Assembly: GCA_009698675.1 (NCBI GenBank)
Contig: WLPT01000003.1
Location: 59,286-123,285 of the forward strand
Direction: 5' to 3'
Length of the DNA stretch: 64,000 nucleotides
Source of the DNA: Actinomycetota bacterium
GTDB taxonomy: Bacteria > Actinomycetota > Actinomycetes > Nanopelagicales > Nanopelagicaceae
Shown here: one piece after another, positions 1 to 9,193 of the stretch
How the letters are laid out: every line of letters begins with the position of its first letter
Numbering within the stretch: the stretch's first letter is position 1
Made by a program: the position numbers and the translations under genes
The notes under the pieces: generated by a model
Databases searched by the model: none
Told to the model about the DNA's origin: nothing
The model's input: the letters and a program-made list of their open reading frames with translations, nothing else

Positions 1-2
1 AA

Positions 3-824
3 GGCAATGTATTAATCGGGGATGCAGTAGAGAATCAAGATATACGCCCGCCTGCACATGAGTGCAAAGCAGGTGATGTATTAATAACTGCAGGCACGCA
101 ACTCAATCCTGCAATGATTGGCCTACTTGCTGCAGCTGGACTCGATCGGATTGAAGTAGTTAGAAAACCAAAAGTGGCCCTTGTTTTATTAGGGGATGAG
201 ATTGCATTAGCCGGTGTTCCAACCGATGGACTTGTACGAGATGCGCTCGGTCCTCAACTGCCAGGTTGGTTAGTTAAATTAGGTTGCGAAGTTATTAGTA
301 CGCAGTACATTAGCGATGAGTTAGCCCTCGTTGTTGATGCCCTTGGCAATGCATGCGCGATAGCCGACATTGTCATAACAACTGGAGGCACGGCGCATGG
401 GCCGCGTGACTACTTACATAGCGCGCTAGGTGAAATTAATGCTGAGATTCTAGTTGATACCGTCGCGGTCCGACCTGGTCACCCGATGTTATTGGCTCGG
501 ACTAACACCAGTGCAATATTTGGTTTGCCAGGTAATCCGCAGTCTGCAATCGTTGCACTTATCTCTCTTGGGGGACCGGTTATTACCTCAATGCTGGGGC
601 AAGAAGAGCAACAACTTGCAAACGTAGTCACACGTGATGAACTCACAGCACCGCAGGATTTTACCCGTTTGATAATCGGCAACTTGGTCGAAGGTCAATT
701 TGTCGTTGCTCCTTACTTGGGTTCGGCAATGCTGCGCGGTTTGGCACACTCAACAGGCTTTGCCGTAGTTAGCAACAGCCTTACTACAGCGGGTGAAACT
801 GTCCGTTGGCTATCACTGCCTTAA
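3..824 (+). CDS. moeA: Molybdopterin molybdenumtransferase MoeA, 5' end outside window
   Basis: C-terminal part of MoeA, which inserts molybdate into adenylylated molybdopterin to finish Moco. The reading frame is open to the window edge, so the gene starts upstream. The first visible residues contain the family motif around DIRPPAHE followed by AGTQLNP. Next comes the MoCF-binding fold, with TTGG near the middle and the GLPGNP loop, then a C-terminal beta domain. The family is usually about 400 aa and about 274 are visible. It opens a run of Moco genes (moaC, moaB, moaE, moaA) on the same strand, which would supply cofactor to the formate dehydrogenase 10 kb downstream. FDH also needs the dinucleotide form, and no mobA is visible here. 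Confidence 0.93.
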   Translation, partial: GNVLIGDAVENQDIRPPAHECKAGDVLITAGTQLNPAMIGLLAAAGLDRIEVVRKPKVALVLLGDEIALAGVPTDGLVRDALGPQLPGWLVKLGCEVISTQYISDELALVVDALGNACAIADIVITTGGTAHGPRDYLHSALGEINAEILVDTVAVRPGHPMLLARTNTSAIFGLPGNPQSAIVALISLGGPVITSMLGQEEQQLANVVTRDELTAPQDFTRLIIGNLVEGQFVVAPYLGSAMLRGLAHSTGFAVVSNSLTTAGETVRWLSLP

Positions 825-841
825 CGAAATACACTCTGCGC

Positions 842-1315
842 ATGAGTGATGAGTTAACACATCTCAATAGCGCAGGCCAAGCTAATATGGTCGATGTTAC
901 CGGCCGCGATATCACTGTACGAATTGCCGACACATCTGCCCACGTATTTCTATCACCACTTGCAGTTGGACTCTTGCGAGATGGAACAACACCTAAAGGC
1001 GATGTCTTAACTACAGCGCGAATTGCCGGAATTATGGCCGCAAAGAAAACGAGTGAACTAATTCCCTTATGTCACCCAATTGCAATAAATAAAATTTCAA
1101 TTGAATTAGAGATCACAGATTCAGGTGTTGCAATTCTCGCCCAAGTCATCACTTCGGACCGGACCGGCGTTGAAATGGAGGCCCTAACCGCAGTCAGTGT
1201 TGCTGGCTTAACAATTATCGATATGGTCAAAGCTCTAGACCCGATGGCGTCGATAAGTGATATTCGTATTGATTCGAAATCTGGAGGCAAGAGTGGTGAT
1301 TGGAAGCGCGCATGA
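842..1315 (+). CDS. moaC: Cyclic pyranopterin monophosphate synthase MoaC
   Basis: MoaC converts the MoaA product 3',8-cyclo-GTP to cyclic pyranopterin monophosphate in the first stage of Moco synthesis. The ATG at 842 gives a 157-aa protein that opens with the usual LTH...ANMVDV segment. The longer frame from TTG at 806 would overlap moeA and adds nothing conserved. Family motifs KKTSELIPLCHP and GVEMEALTAV are present. The stop overlaps the moaB start (ATGA at 1312-1315), which implies translational coupling. Confidence 0.95.
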   Translation: MSDELTHLNSAGQANMVDVTGRDITVRIADTSAHVFLSPLAVGLLRDGTTPKGDVLTTARIAGIMAAKKTSELIPLCHPIAINKISIELEITDSGVAILAQVITSDRTGVEMEALTAVSVAGLTIIDMVKALDPMASISDIRIDSKSGGKSGDWKRA

Positions 1316-1791
1316 TTAAACGCAACGCAGTCGTCATCACAGCAAGCACTCGAGCATCTCTCGGAGTCTATGCCGATTTAAGCGGTGAAACTTTGCGAGA
1401 AGGCCTAGAGCGTCTTGGCTACAGCGTCAATACTCCTGTAATCGTTAGTGATGATGCAGATGCAATTGGAAATGAGATTGTCAAAGCACTTGCAAGTAAA
1501 GTTCGCCTAATTATTACAACGGGCGGAACTGGGCTCTCACCAACAGATGTAACGCCGGAGGCAACGGCACCGTTTATAGAAAAACTTATTCCAGGTTTTG
1601 GTGAAGCTTTTCGAGCTTACTCGCGAGGTAAAGTTGCAACTGCCGATCTAACGCGTGGATTAACTGGCACCAATGGGAGTTCACTCATAATAAATCTTCC
1701 AGGCTCACAAGGTGGAGTTAAAGATGGTCTTGTGATCATCGAAGCTTTGGCAAGTCACATATTGGATCAACTAGATGGCATTGACCACTAA
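1312..1791 (+). CDS. moaB: Molybdopterin adenylyltransferase-type protein (MoaB/Mog)
   Basis: A 159-aa MoCF-fold protein that activates molybdopterin by adenylylation before MoeA inserts the metal. The GTP/MPT-binding loop TTGGTGLSPTD is clear, and a second conserved segment, LPGSQGG, lies near the C-terminus. The ATG at 1312 lies inside the moaC stop, and this start keeps the protein at family length; the TTG at 1300 is less likely. Mog and MoaB cannot be separated from sequence alone. The stop TAA shares one base with the moaE ATG. Confidence 0.9.
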   Translation: MIKRNAVVITASTRASLGVYADLSGETLREGLERLGYSVNTPVIVSDDADAIGNEIVKALASKVRLIITTGGTGLSPTDVTPEATAPFIEKLIPGFGEAFRAYSRGKVATADLTRGLTGTNGSSLIINLPGSQGGVKDGLVIIEALASHILDQLDGIDH

Positions 1792-2213
1792 TGGTGCAGA
1801 TTATGCGGGCAGTTGTAACTAGCGAGAAAGTATCCATCGATGAACTTATTGCCTTAGTCAAGGATGAAGGCTCTGGAGCGCTTGTCACATTCACAGGGGA
1901 TGTTCGAAACCATGATGGCGGCAAAGAGGTTGCCAGGCTTACTTATGAGATTCACCCATCGGCCGATGAGCAAATTAAATTAATTACACAATCCGTGCTG
2001 GCTAGTTTTGATGTTGTCAAGGCAGCCGTGGTTCACCGCTATGGTCAGATCCCGATAGGTCAAACGGCCTTTGCAGTAGCGGTCTCATCCCACCATAGGG
2101 CAAATGCTTTCAATGCATGCAGTGCCCTCGTCGATGAGATCAAATTGAAGTTACCGATTTGGAAGCACCAAGTATTTGCCGATGGAAGTGACGAATGGGT
2201 AAACACGGCATGA
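1791..2213 (+). CDS. moaE: Molybdopterin synthase catalytic subunit MoaE
   Basis: Large subunit of MPT synthase (140 aa), which uses thiocarboxylated MoaD to add the dithiolene sulfurs to cPMP. The hallmark GDVRNH segment and the LTYEIHPSA segment that follows are present, as is the C-terminal LKLPIWKH region. An internal ATG at 1803 is a possible alternative start, since the first four residues are not conserved. The stop overlaps the moaA start as ATGA. Confidence 0.94.
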   Translation: MVQIMRAVVTSEKVSIDELIALVKDEGSGALVTFTGDVRNHDGGKEVARLTYEIHPSADEQIKLITQSVLASFDVVKAAVVHRYGQIPIGQTAFAVAVSSHHRANAFNACSALVDEIKLKLPIWKHQVFADGSDEWVNTA

Positions 2214-3211
2214 GTACTCTCGTAGACACTTATGGTCGCACGCATCGAAATCTGCGAGTCTCGCTAACAGATCGATGCTCGTTGCGCTGCACGTACTGCA
2301 TGCCACATGACTTTGCGGCCTGGCTTCCAAACGAAGAGTTACTTTCAACCGATGAACTACTAACGATTATTGAAGTAGCCGTTCAGCAGGGGATAGATGA
2401 AGTTCGCTTAACTGGCGGTGAACCACTTCTTCGACCAGATATCGTTGAAATCGTTGAACGTATTGCTGGCATCGAGAATGCTCCACGCTTGACTCTAACC
2501 ACTAATGGAATACGTCTGCCAGATCTTGCTGGGCCATTAGCAAAAGCGGGATTAAATCGCATCAACGTCAGTCTTGATACTTTGAGCCGAGAGCGCTTCA
2601 AGACACTGACATATCGTGACAGGTTCGACGACGTGATCCTTGGACTCAAAGCAGCAAATGCTGCGGGGTTATTTCCAATTAAAGTTAATGCAGTATTGCT
2701 CAAAGATATTAACGATGACGAAGCGCCTGCAATTTTAGAGTGGGCCCTTGAAAATGAGTATTCACTTCGTTTTATTGAACAGATGCCCCTTGATGCCGGT
2801 GGAATTTGGGATCGTGCGACTTTAATTACGGCCGATGAGATATATGCCGCGCTTTCGACTCGATATACATTGACTCCGGTCGATAATCGAGGCTCATCTC
2901 CAGCAGAAGAGTTCTATATCAATGGGAGTTCAGCAACCGTCGGAATAATAGGAAGCGTGACCCGTCCTTTTTGCGGTGCCTGCGATCGGATTAGATTGAC
3001 TTCAGATGGCCAGCTTCGATCATGTCTATTTTCAAACGTTGAAACGGATTTACGTAGAGTTCTTCGGGATGAAAGCTTGAACTCTGCAACAAAGAAGCAA
3101 GAAATTGCGGCACGCTTTCAAAAAACAGTTATCAGTAAACTTCCGGGACATGGAATAAATGACCCAACATTTATAGCGCCAATTCGTCCAATGTCGGCTA
3201 TTGGTGGTTAG
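2210..3211 (+). CDS. moaA: GTP 3',8-cyclase MoaA (radical SAM)
   Basis: Radical SAM enzyme that makes 3',8-cyclo-GTP, the first Moco intermediate. The SAM [4Fe-4S] motif CSLRCTYC follows the LRVSLTDR segment, LTGGEPLLR binds SAM, and the C-terminal cluster motif FCGACDRIR...LRSCLF is intact. The protein ends in the family's double glycine (AIGG). The start at ATG 2210 overlaps the moaE stop and gives 333 aa; ATG 2195 in frame would add five residues. The 3' end overlaps the convergent moaD by 4 bp. Confidence 0.96.
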   Translation: MSTLVDTYGRTHRNLRVSLTDRCSLRCTYCMPHDFAAWLPNEELLSTDELLTIIEVAVQQGIDEVRLTGGEPLLRPDIVEIVERIAGIENAPRLTLTTNGIRLPDLAGPLAKAGLNRINVSLDTLSRERFKTLTYRDRFDDVILGLKAANAAGLFPIKVNAVLLKDINDDEAPAILEWALENEYSLRFIEQMPLDAGGIWDRATLITADEIYAALSTRYTLTPVDNRGSSPAEEFYINGSSATVGIIGSVTRPFCGACDRIRLTSDGQLRSCLFSNVETDLRRVLRDESLNSATKKQEIAARFQKTVISKLPGHGINDPTFIAPIRPMSAIGG

Positions 3212-3453
3212 CCTCCTGCAAATCGTGGTAAAACATCTATAACACTTCCGTCATTTACGAAAATACTTTGATCATGGACGAGTACTGAGTCAAGTAGAAA
3301 ACTGCACTGAGAAAGCACATGCTTAAGTGATGGATTGGTGCTGCACGCAAGGGAAATGATTGAATCCAAGGATGCAGGTGCAAATATTGCCGATTCAACC
3401 CCTGCAGCTGCGCGGGCAGCGGCAAAATAGCGCACTTGCACCCCATTATTCAT
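3208..3453 (-). CDS. moaD: Molybdopterin synthase sulfur carrier MoaD
   Basis: Small ubiquitin-like sulfur carrier (81 aa), thiocarboxylated at its C-terminal glycine and partner of MoaE. The sequence has the VRYFAAAR start of the beta-grasp fold and ends DVLPRFAGG with the required GG terminus. It lies opposite moaA rather than within the moa operon, and its last codons overlap the moaA stop. Its start is only 22 bp from the divergent TauE-like gene, so the message may be leaderless. A GTG at 3441 (before QVRYFAA) is an alternative start. Confidence 0.88.
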   Translation of the reverse strand: MNNGVQVRYFAAARAAAGVESAIFAPASLDSIISLACSTNPSLKHVLSQCSFLLDSVLVHDQSIFVNDGSVIDVLPRFAGG

Positions 3454-3475
3454 TTCGTCATTGTATGGTTAAGGC

Positions 3476-4210
3476 ATGCTTGAGTACATCCTTATCTTCG
3501 GGGTTGGAATTCTCGTTGGTGCAATTAATGGGATGGCTGGTGGCGCCTCGGTTATCTCTTACCCAGTGCTGCTGGCAACAGGAATGTCGCCAGTTAACGC
3601 TGCGATTACCAATGCCCTCGGTGTGACGCCGGCAAATTTCTTTGCTCTAATCTCAGTCAGAGATAAGCTGCGCGCATATTTTTTAGAGTATAAAAAACTC
3701 ATAATAATTTCGATCATTGGTTCAGCCTCTGGTGCAATCGCCTTACTCTCTGTCCCCCCAGGAGTATTTGAAAAGATGGTTCCCTTTCTTCTGCTTTTTG
3801 CAAGCCTTTCCTTTCTCATCAAAGCTAAAGCCGATCGTGGTGGGCGGCATGAGTTAATGGAAAAAATAGGTATCGCCGCAAGTGGCCTGTACTGCGGATA
3901 CTTTGGACCGGGGCAGGGCGTGATGGTTATTGCAGTATTAGCGCGCGATGTCGGCCGTGATCCAAAGACGCTCAATTCGGCGAAGAATTTAATTGTGGGA
4001 TGGACATCGCTAATCTCAAATCTGATCTATATCGCCAGCGGGCGCGCTAATTGGAGCTTCGTCATGGCACTTGTGGCTGGAGCTAGCATCGGTGGAAGCT
4101 TTGGAGGGCGATGGGCCTCGCAGATGCCGCCCAAGCTCTACCGCGCCTTGATTTTAACCGTCGGCTTTGGCGCCTCGGCCTGGCTATTTAAGCGCTATTA
4201 CTTGAGCTAA
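3476..4210 (+). CDS. Sulfite exporter TauE/SafE family membrane protein
   Basis: A 244-aa integral membrane protein with about eight hydrophobic segments. The N-terminal GILVGAINGMAGGASVISYP and the mid-protein repeat YCGYFGPGQGV are the paired signature segments of the TauE/SafE family. Members export sulfite, sulfoacetate or other small organic anions, and the substrate cannot be read from sequence. It stands between the Moco genes and the betaine island and is divergent from moaD. Whether it takes part in either pathway is unknown. Confidence 0.85.
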   Translation: MLEYILIFGVGILVGAINGMAGGASVISYPVLLATGMSPVNAAITNALGVTPANFFALISVRDKLRAYFLEYKKLIIISIIGSASGAIALLSVPPGVFEKMVPFLLLFASLSFLIKAKADRGGRHELMEKIGIAASGLYCGYFGPGQGVMVIAVLARDVGRDPKTLNSAKNLIVGWTSLISNLIYIASGRANWSFVMALVAGASIGGSFGGRWASQMPPKLYRALILTVGFGASAWLFKRYYLS

Positions 4211-4245
4211 AAACCCTCGCCCTGGTGTATCAATCTGGATATGAC

Positions 4246-4255
4246 TGATATATCA
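4246..4255. promoter_or_regulatory. Candidate GntR operator (10-bp perfect palindrome)
   Basis: TGATATATCA is a perfect 10-bp palindrome ending 8 bp before the gntR start codon. FCD-type GntR proteins usually bind short AT-centred palindromes near their own promoters. Autoregulation, and control of the downstream dehydrogenase operon, is inferred. Confidence 0.4.
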
Positions 4256-4263
4256 TCAAACCT

Positions 4264-4926
4264 ATGAGCCAGGCCATCCACATTCTCTCCCGCCAGGCCA
4301 GTTCACTCTCGGAAGAGGCCTATAGCCGAATTCGCTCAATGATTATTACCCTCGAGCTCGTTCCAGGATCACTGATTAGTGAGAGTGATCTGATGGCGAA
4401 GTTAGGTTTCGGGCGCACCCCAATTCGTGAGGCGTTGCGCTCGCTAGCTACTGAGAAGTTGGTAGAGGTATATCCACGTCGTGGAATGTTCGTCTCAAGC
4501 GTGGATGTTCAAAATCTCTCTGCGCTCTCTGAGATTAGAGCCGTTCTTGAAATTAAAGCCGCCGAACTGGCAGCAGAGCGTTCAACTCCCGCCGACCATC
4601 TCATCACTAAGGCTCTCATTACCGAGATTAATGGAATTAAAGGTGGGCTCGATATGGCAAGGCTTATCGGTTTGGACCAACGAATCCACCACCATATCTA
4701 TCAATGCACCCATAACGAGTTTCTGGCAGCGGCCCTTGATAACTATTACGCCCATGCTTTGCGTATCTGGTTTTTAGCCCTTGACCGCGTTGCCGGTTTA
4801 GCGGCAGCCATTATTGAACATCGTGCACTCCTTGAAGCGATTTCAGATAGCGATTCGAAGGCAGCTGGAAAAGCGATGCGCGAGCATGTTGAGGGATTTG
4901 AAGCATCAATTCGTAAATCTTTATAA
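4264..4926 (+). CDS. GntR family transcriptional regulator, FCD domain
   Basis: A 220-aa regulator with an N-terminal winged helix (about residues 15-80; RTPIREALRSL in the recognition region) and a C-terminal helical FCD ligand domain. The histidines typical of the metal/ligand pocket are seen around RIHHHIY and in the last third (AMREHVEGF). FCD regulators sense small organic acids. It is 31 bp upstream of the dimethylglycine dehydrogenase-like gene on the same strand, so it is the likely local regulator of that operon. The effector could be dimethylglycine, sarcosine or a related compound (inference). Confidence 0.9.
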   Translation: MSQAIHILSRQASSLSEEAYSRIRSMIITLELVPGSLISESDLMAKLGFGRTPIREALRSLATEKLVEVYPRRGMFVSSVDVQNLSALSEIRAVLEIKAAELAAERSTPADHLITKALITEINGIKGGLDMARLIGLDQRIHHHIYQCTHNEFLAAALDNYYAHALRIWFLALDRVAGLAAAIIEHRALLEAISDSDSKAAGKAMREHVEGFEASIRKSL

Positions 4927-4957
4927 ACCACCACTAAAAAGAACGAGGACAAAAGCT

Positions 4958-7477
4958 ATGAGTAAGTTACCTGCAAAGGCAAAGTGCGTCGTTATCGGTG
5001 CCGGCATCGTTGGCAATGGAATGGTCTATCACCTTGCAAAGCTGGGGTGGAAAGATATTGTCCAGATCGATAAGGGACCGCTGCCAAATCCTGGTGGATC
5101 TACAGGACATGCATCTAACTTTATTTTCCCCGTTGATCACTCCAAAGAGATGACTGCAATAACTGCAGAGAGCATGCGCCAATACAAAGAGTGGGGCACA
5201 TTTACTCAAACTGGCGGGATTGAGGTGGCGCGCACACCTGAGCGGATGCAAGAGCTTGCTCGTCGAATCACTTCGGCTAAATCTTGGGGAATTGATGGTG
5301 GTCAAATCCTCACTCCAGCACAAGTTAAAGAGCTAGTTCCTTATATTGATGAAAATGTCATTGTGGGTGGCTATTACCAACCAACCGTGGGCGTCGTTGA
5401 CTCTCTACGCACAGGCACGTTAATGCGCGAACATGCAATCGAAGCAGGAGCTGCGCAGTCATTTGCAAATATTGAAGTCTTAGATATAACCGTTGAAAAT
5501 GGGCATGTAACTGGTGTTGTAACAGATCAAGGAACGATTTCCGCAGAGTATGTTGTTATCGCAACCGGTTGCTGGTCCCCAAAGCTCGCTGAAATGGCGG
5601 GAGCGCATATTCCGTTGACACCTGCAGTACATCAAATGAAGGACATAGGACCAGTTCCATTCTTCAAAGATGCAAAAGGTGATATCGAATGGCCGATTGT
5701 GCGCGACATGGATGTATTTATGTACGAACGCCAGCACGGAACTGGTCTTGAGATTGGTTCTTATGCGCACCGCCCAATTCTCTATACCCCAGAGGATTTA
5801 CCATCGAATGCAACTGCAGCGCTCTCACCAACTGAGTTTGCATTTACTCAAGCCGACTTTGATATTCAAGATGAGCACGCCTATGAGTTAATGCCATCTA
5901 TTGTTGGCGATGAAAACGTTCGTGAAAAGTATGCAATTAATGGAATTCTTTCCTACACGCCAGATGGAATGCCAATTCTTGGCGAGACTCCAGAGGTTAA
6001 AGGTCTGTGGTCGGTTGCTGCAGTATGGATTAAAGAGGGTCCGGGAACTTCTAAATCAGTAGCTGAATGGATGGTTTTGGGAGATTCAGAGATTGATCTT
6101 CACTCATCTAACATTGCACGCTTTCATGAGCACCAAAAAGCCGAGTTCCATATTAAGGCCCGAGTCGATGAGAGCTTCAATAAGACCTATGGAATAGTTC
6201 ACCCTCTTGAGCAATACGCATCTAATAGAAATGTTCGCCTCTCTCCTTTCTACGCCGCCGAGAAAGAGCTCGGTGCGGTTTTTTATGAGACCGCTGGGTG
6301 GGAGCGACCATTCTGGTATGAATCAAACAAGAACCTACTTGCAAAGTTTGGTGACAAAGTCATGCCTCGCACGTCCGAGTGGGAGTCACGTTGGTGGTCA
6401 CCAATTATCAATGCAGAGCACCTACAAATGCGCGAAAGCGCTGGAATCGTAGATCTCTCGGCCTTTGCAATCTTTGATATCACCGGTCCATCGGCGTTAG
6501 CAGTTGTGCAAAAAGCCGCACTTCGCCAGATGGACGTTGCAATTGGTCGAGTTGTTTACACGCCAGTTCTTGGACCAAATGGTGGTTTTAAATCAGATTT
6601 AACAATCATGCGCTTAGATACCCAGCACTTCCGCGTAGTCACAGGTGGAGCGCATGGGATGGCCGATAAAAAATGGTTTAGTGATCTTCTGCCAACCGAT
6701 GGATCTGCACAAATATTCGATCTGACTTCGAGTTATACAACGGTTGGAATCTGGGGACCAAAGGCGCGCGAGATTATTCAAGCTATCACCAAGAGCGATA
6801 TGGGCAAGGAGGCATTTAAGTTCAGTACGTGCAAAATTATCGAAGTTGGCCCACTACGCGTTTTAGCTTCTCGTATCTCATACGTTGGCGATCTTGGCTG
6901 GGAGTTCTACGTTCCAATCGAGCAAGGTGCAAAGCTCTGGGAGATGTTGTGGGATTCAGGCAAGAAGCACGAGATGATTCCCGTTGGAATCGGTGTTTAT
7001 GGAACCACAGGTCGACTTGAAAAATGTTACCGAGCATATGGGCCAGAGTTAGAGACTGAATACACAGTCGTGGAAGCTGGAATGCAATCTCCTAAGTTAA
7101 AGGAGGCTGACTTCATCGGTAAAGCCGCGCATGTTAAGCATCGCAGCCAAACTCCGGTTACTACGCTCTGTACATTATTCGTAGATGATCACACTTCATC
7201 CACCGGAGAAAAGCGCTACATGATGGGTAATGAACCAATCTTGACTTTAGATAAGGCTCCAATTGTTGATTCACATGGTCGACGCTCTTATGTAACTAGC
7301 GCGGGATCGGCACCTTCACTTGGCAAGCACATTCTTATGTCTTACCTACCAACAGAACTCGCAGTGGCTGGCAATAAGTTCATCGTTGAGTATTTGGGGG
7401 AGCACTACCCGTGCTCCATCGCTGAAGTAGGTGCAACATCGGTCTTTGACGCCTCGAATGAGCGGATCATGGCCTAA
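4958..7477 (+). CDS. Dimethylglycine/sarcosine dehydrogenase-like FAD oxidoreductase with GcvT domain
   Basis: An 839-aa two-module flavoenzyme. The N-terminal half is a DAO-type FAD domain with GAGIVG at residues 14-19 and GSTGH, whose His51 aligns with the covalent flavin histidine of DMG and sarcosine dehydrogenases. The C-terminal half is a GcvT/aminomethyltransferase-like THF domain (from about residue 480; DITGPSA and the LGWEFYVP segment). Such enzymes demethylate N-methyl glycines, pass electrons to ETF and the one-carbon unit to THF as CH2-THF. The start at ATG 4958 follows AACGAGGAC; the frame is open further upstream inside gntR but is not conserved there. etfB follows with a 1-bp overlap. 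It may serve both dimethylglycine and sarcosine, as no second paralogue is in the window. Confidence 0.87.
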   Translation: MSKLPAKAKCVVIGAGIVGNGMVYHLAKLGWKDIVQIDKGPLPNPGGSTGHASNFIFPVDHSKEMTAITAESMRQYKEWGTFTQTGGIEVARTPERMQELARRITSAKSWGIDGGQILTPAQVKELVPYIDENVIVGGYYQPTVGVVDSLRTGTLMREHAIEAGAAQSFANIEVLDITVENGHVTGVVTDQGTISAEYVVIATGCWSPKLAEMAGAHIPLTPAVHQMKDIGPVPFFKDAKGDIEWPIVRDMDVFMYERQHGTGLEIGSYAHRPILYTPEDLPSNATAALSPTEFAFTQADFDIQDEHAYELMPSIVGDENVREKYAINGILSYTPDGMPILGETPEVKGLWSVAAVWIKEGPGTSKSVAEWMVLGDSEIDLHSSNIARFHEHQKAEFHIKARVDESFNKTYGIVHPLEQYASNRNVRLSPFYAAEKELGAVFYETAGWERPFWYESNKNLLAKFGDKVMPRTSEWESRWWSPIINAEHLQMRESAGIVDLSAFAIFDITGPSALAVVQKAALRQMDVAIGRVVYTPVLGPNGGFKSDLTIMRLDTQHFRVVTGGAHGMADKKWFSDLLPTDGSAQIFDLTSSYTTVGIWGPKAREIIQAITKSDMGKEAFKFSTCKIIEVGPLRVLASRISYVGDLGWEFYVPIEQGAKLWEMLWDSGKKHEMIPVGIGVYGTTGRLEKCYRAYGPELETEYTVVEAGMQSPKLKEADFIGKAAHVKHRSQTPVTTLCTLFVDDHTSSTGEKRYMMGNEPILTLDKAPIVDSHGRRSYVTSAGSAPSLGKHILMSYLPTELAVAGNKFIVEYLGEHYPCSIAEVGATSVFDASNERIMA

Positions 7478-8232
7478 TGGATATTCTGGTCTGTTTAAAG
7501 CGAGTTCCGCTAGCGGGCGGAACGTTGATTCTCACTCCAGATTCACGGGATATTGAAACCAAACACTTAGGTTTTGGAATTAGTCCACATGAAGAAAATG
7601 CCGTTGAAGCAGGAGTTCAGTTAGTCGAACAAATGGGTGGAACGCTCACTTTACTTACTCTTGGACCTAGTGATGCTGAAGAGCAGTTGCGCTCTCAGTT
7701 AGCGATTGGTGCAACACGTGCCGTTCTGATTGAAACCGATGGACAAGAGTGGGATCCACAAGGTACAGCAGCTGCATTAGTTGATGCTATTAATTCCGAA
7801 GAGACGAAATTTGATTTAATTATATTCGGCGCAGAGTCTGCAGATAGTGCGGGCTACCAAATCCATATTCGCGTAGCACATGCGTTAAATCGGCCAATAG
7901 TTACAAATGTAAAGGCGATGAAAGTCGAGAATGGGGTTGTAAGTTGCGAGCGAGTTGTGGCAACTGGTCGCGAGCATTATGAAGCGCCTATGCCGGCCAT
8001 TGTTACCGTTCGCGATGGATTAAATATTCCACGTTATCCATCGGTTCCGGGGCGCATGCAGGCCCGTAAGAAAATCGTCGATATGAAAAAAGCCGAACCT
8101 CGCGTTCCAAAACTTGAAAAAGTTACACTGGCACTTGCTCCCTCTAAAGATAAGGGCGCTGAAATTCTTGGTAAAGGCGTAGATGCAGTTCCAGCATTAG
8201 TCGAAGTTTTAAAGCAGATCGGAGCGCTCTAA
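7477..8232 (+). CDS. etfB: Electron transfer flavoprotein subunit beta
   Basis: A 251-aa EtfB that opens MDILVCLKRVP and has the adenine-nucleotide fold with SPHEENAVEAG. The family motif region near VATGREHYE and IVTVRDGLNIPRYPS matches the ETF beta signature. It is the smaller half of the heterodimer that carries electrons from the upstream flavin dehydrogenase to the respiratory quinone pool. Start and stop overlap its neighbours by one base each (TAATG), so the three genes are almost certainly one transcript. The ETF:quinone oxidoreductase is not in the window. Confidence 0.93.
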   Translation: MDILVCLKRVPLAGGTLILTPDSRDIETKHLGFGISPHEENAVEAGVQLVEQMGGTLTLLTLGPSDAEEQLRSQLAIGATRAVLIETDGQEWDPQGTAAALVDAINSEETKFDLIIFGAESADSAGYQIHIRVAHALNRPIVTNVKAMKVENGVVSCERVVATGREHYEAPMPAIVTVRDGLNIPRYPSVPGRMQARKKIVDMKKAEPRVPKLEKVTLALAPSKDKGAEILGKGVDAVPALVEVLKQIGAL

Positions 8233-9191
8233 TGATTCTCGTACTCATCGATCATGATCAAAGCGAAATCGACCCACTTTCACTGCGCGCACTAACAGCT
8301 GCACGTAAATTGGGCCACGAGATTGAGGCCGTTGCAATCGGCAGCGATGGCGCACAACTGGCCGCAATAGTTGGTGAATACGGTGCCACGAAGCTTCATG
8401 TGGCAGCACATGATGCAATCACTGATTACACACCGATGGCATCGGGGCGTGCGCTAAAGGATTTAGTAGACAAGTTCAAGCCGGTGGCGGTTTTAGCTGC
8501 GGGAAGCCCACGGGGCAATGAGCAGCTGGCGCATTTAGCGGCCTTTTTAGATATTCCAATGGCGGCAGAGTGCTCTGAAATTACATTGGGCTCACCACAT
8601 CACGTTCTGCGTGCTCGATGGGCAGGTAACTTAATCGAATCGGCACACGTTCACTCTGAACTCTTAGTTGCAACCCTTCTTAGTTTTTCCGTAGAAGCCG
8701 AGAGCGCGAATTCAGGTGTAGCAATAGTTCTTACCTTCGAACCCGCACTTGAACCCGCGGACTCGATTGTTAAGGTTTTAAGTCGTGATTCAGGCCAGAG
8801 TAAAGCTGGCCTAACGCTAAGCGATGCAAAAGTAATCGTTTCGGGTGGGCGAGGAGTTGGCGGGCCAGATGGCTTCGGCAACTTAGAAGAGTTGGCAGAC
8901 CTACTCGGTGGAACCGTTGGCTGTTCACGTGTTGTGACAAGTTCGGGCTGGCGCCCACACGCCGAACAGGTAGGACAGACTGGTACAAAAGTGGCTCCAG
9001 ATCTCTACATCGCAGCAGGAATTTCAGGGGCTATGCAACACATTGCTGGAATGAAAAACAGTAAGACCATCGTAGTTATCAATACAGATCCAGAGGCACC
9101 AATCTTACGTTATGCCGATTACGCAATCATCGGTGATTTACATCAAGTAATACCCGCGCTCACCAGCGCCATACGTCAGGCAAAGGGATAA
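8232..9191 (+). CDS. etfA: Electron transfer flavoprotein subunit alpha
   Basis: A 319-aa EtfA. The C-terminal FAD-binding domain is unmistakable: [33 protein letters not shown] and INTDPEAPI occur in the usual order. The N-terminal domain (about 1-185) is more divergent. It binds the redox FAD of ETF and pairs with the preceding EtfB. Its presence in this operon points to an acyl-CoA-independent role, accepting electrons from methylamine-type oxidation. Confidence 0.94.
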   Translation: MILVLIDHDQSEIDPLSLRALTAARKLGHEIEAVAIGSDGAQLAAIVGEYGATKLHVAAHDAITDYTPMASGRALKDLVDKFKPVAVLAAGSPRGNEQLAHLAAFLDIPMAAECSEITLGSPHHVLRARWAGNLIESAHVHSELLVATLLSFSVEAESANSGVAIVLTFEPALEPADSIVKVLSRDSGQSKAGLTLSDAKVIVSGGRGVGGPDGFGNLEELADLLGGTVGCSRVVTSSGWRPHAEQVGQTGTKVAPDLYIAAGISGAMQHIAGMKNSKTIVVINTDPEAPILRYADYAIIGDLHQVIPALTSAIRQAKG

Positions 9192-9193
9192 AA

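Noticed and set aside
4814..4957. 48-residue N-terminal extension of the dimethylglycine dehydrogenase
   Set aside because: The in-frame extension lies inside gntR; the FAD motif is at normal distance from ATG 4958, which has a ribosome site.
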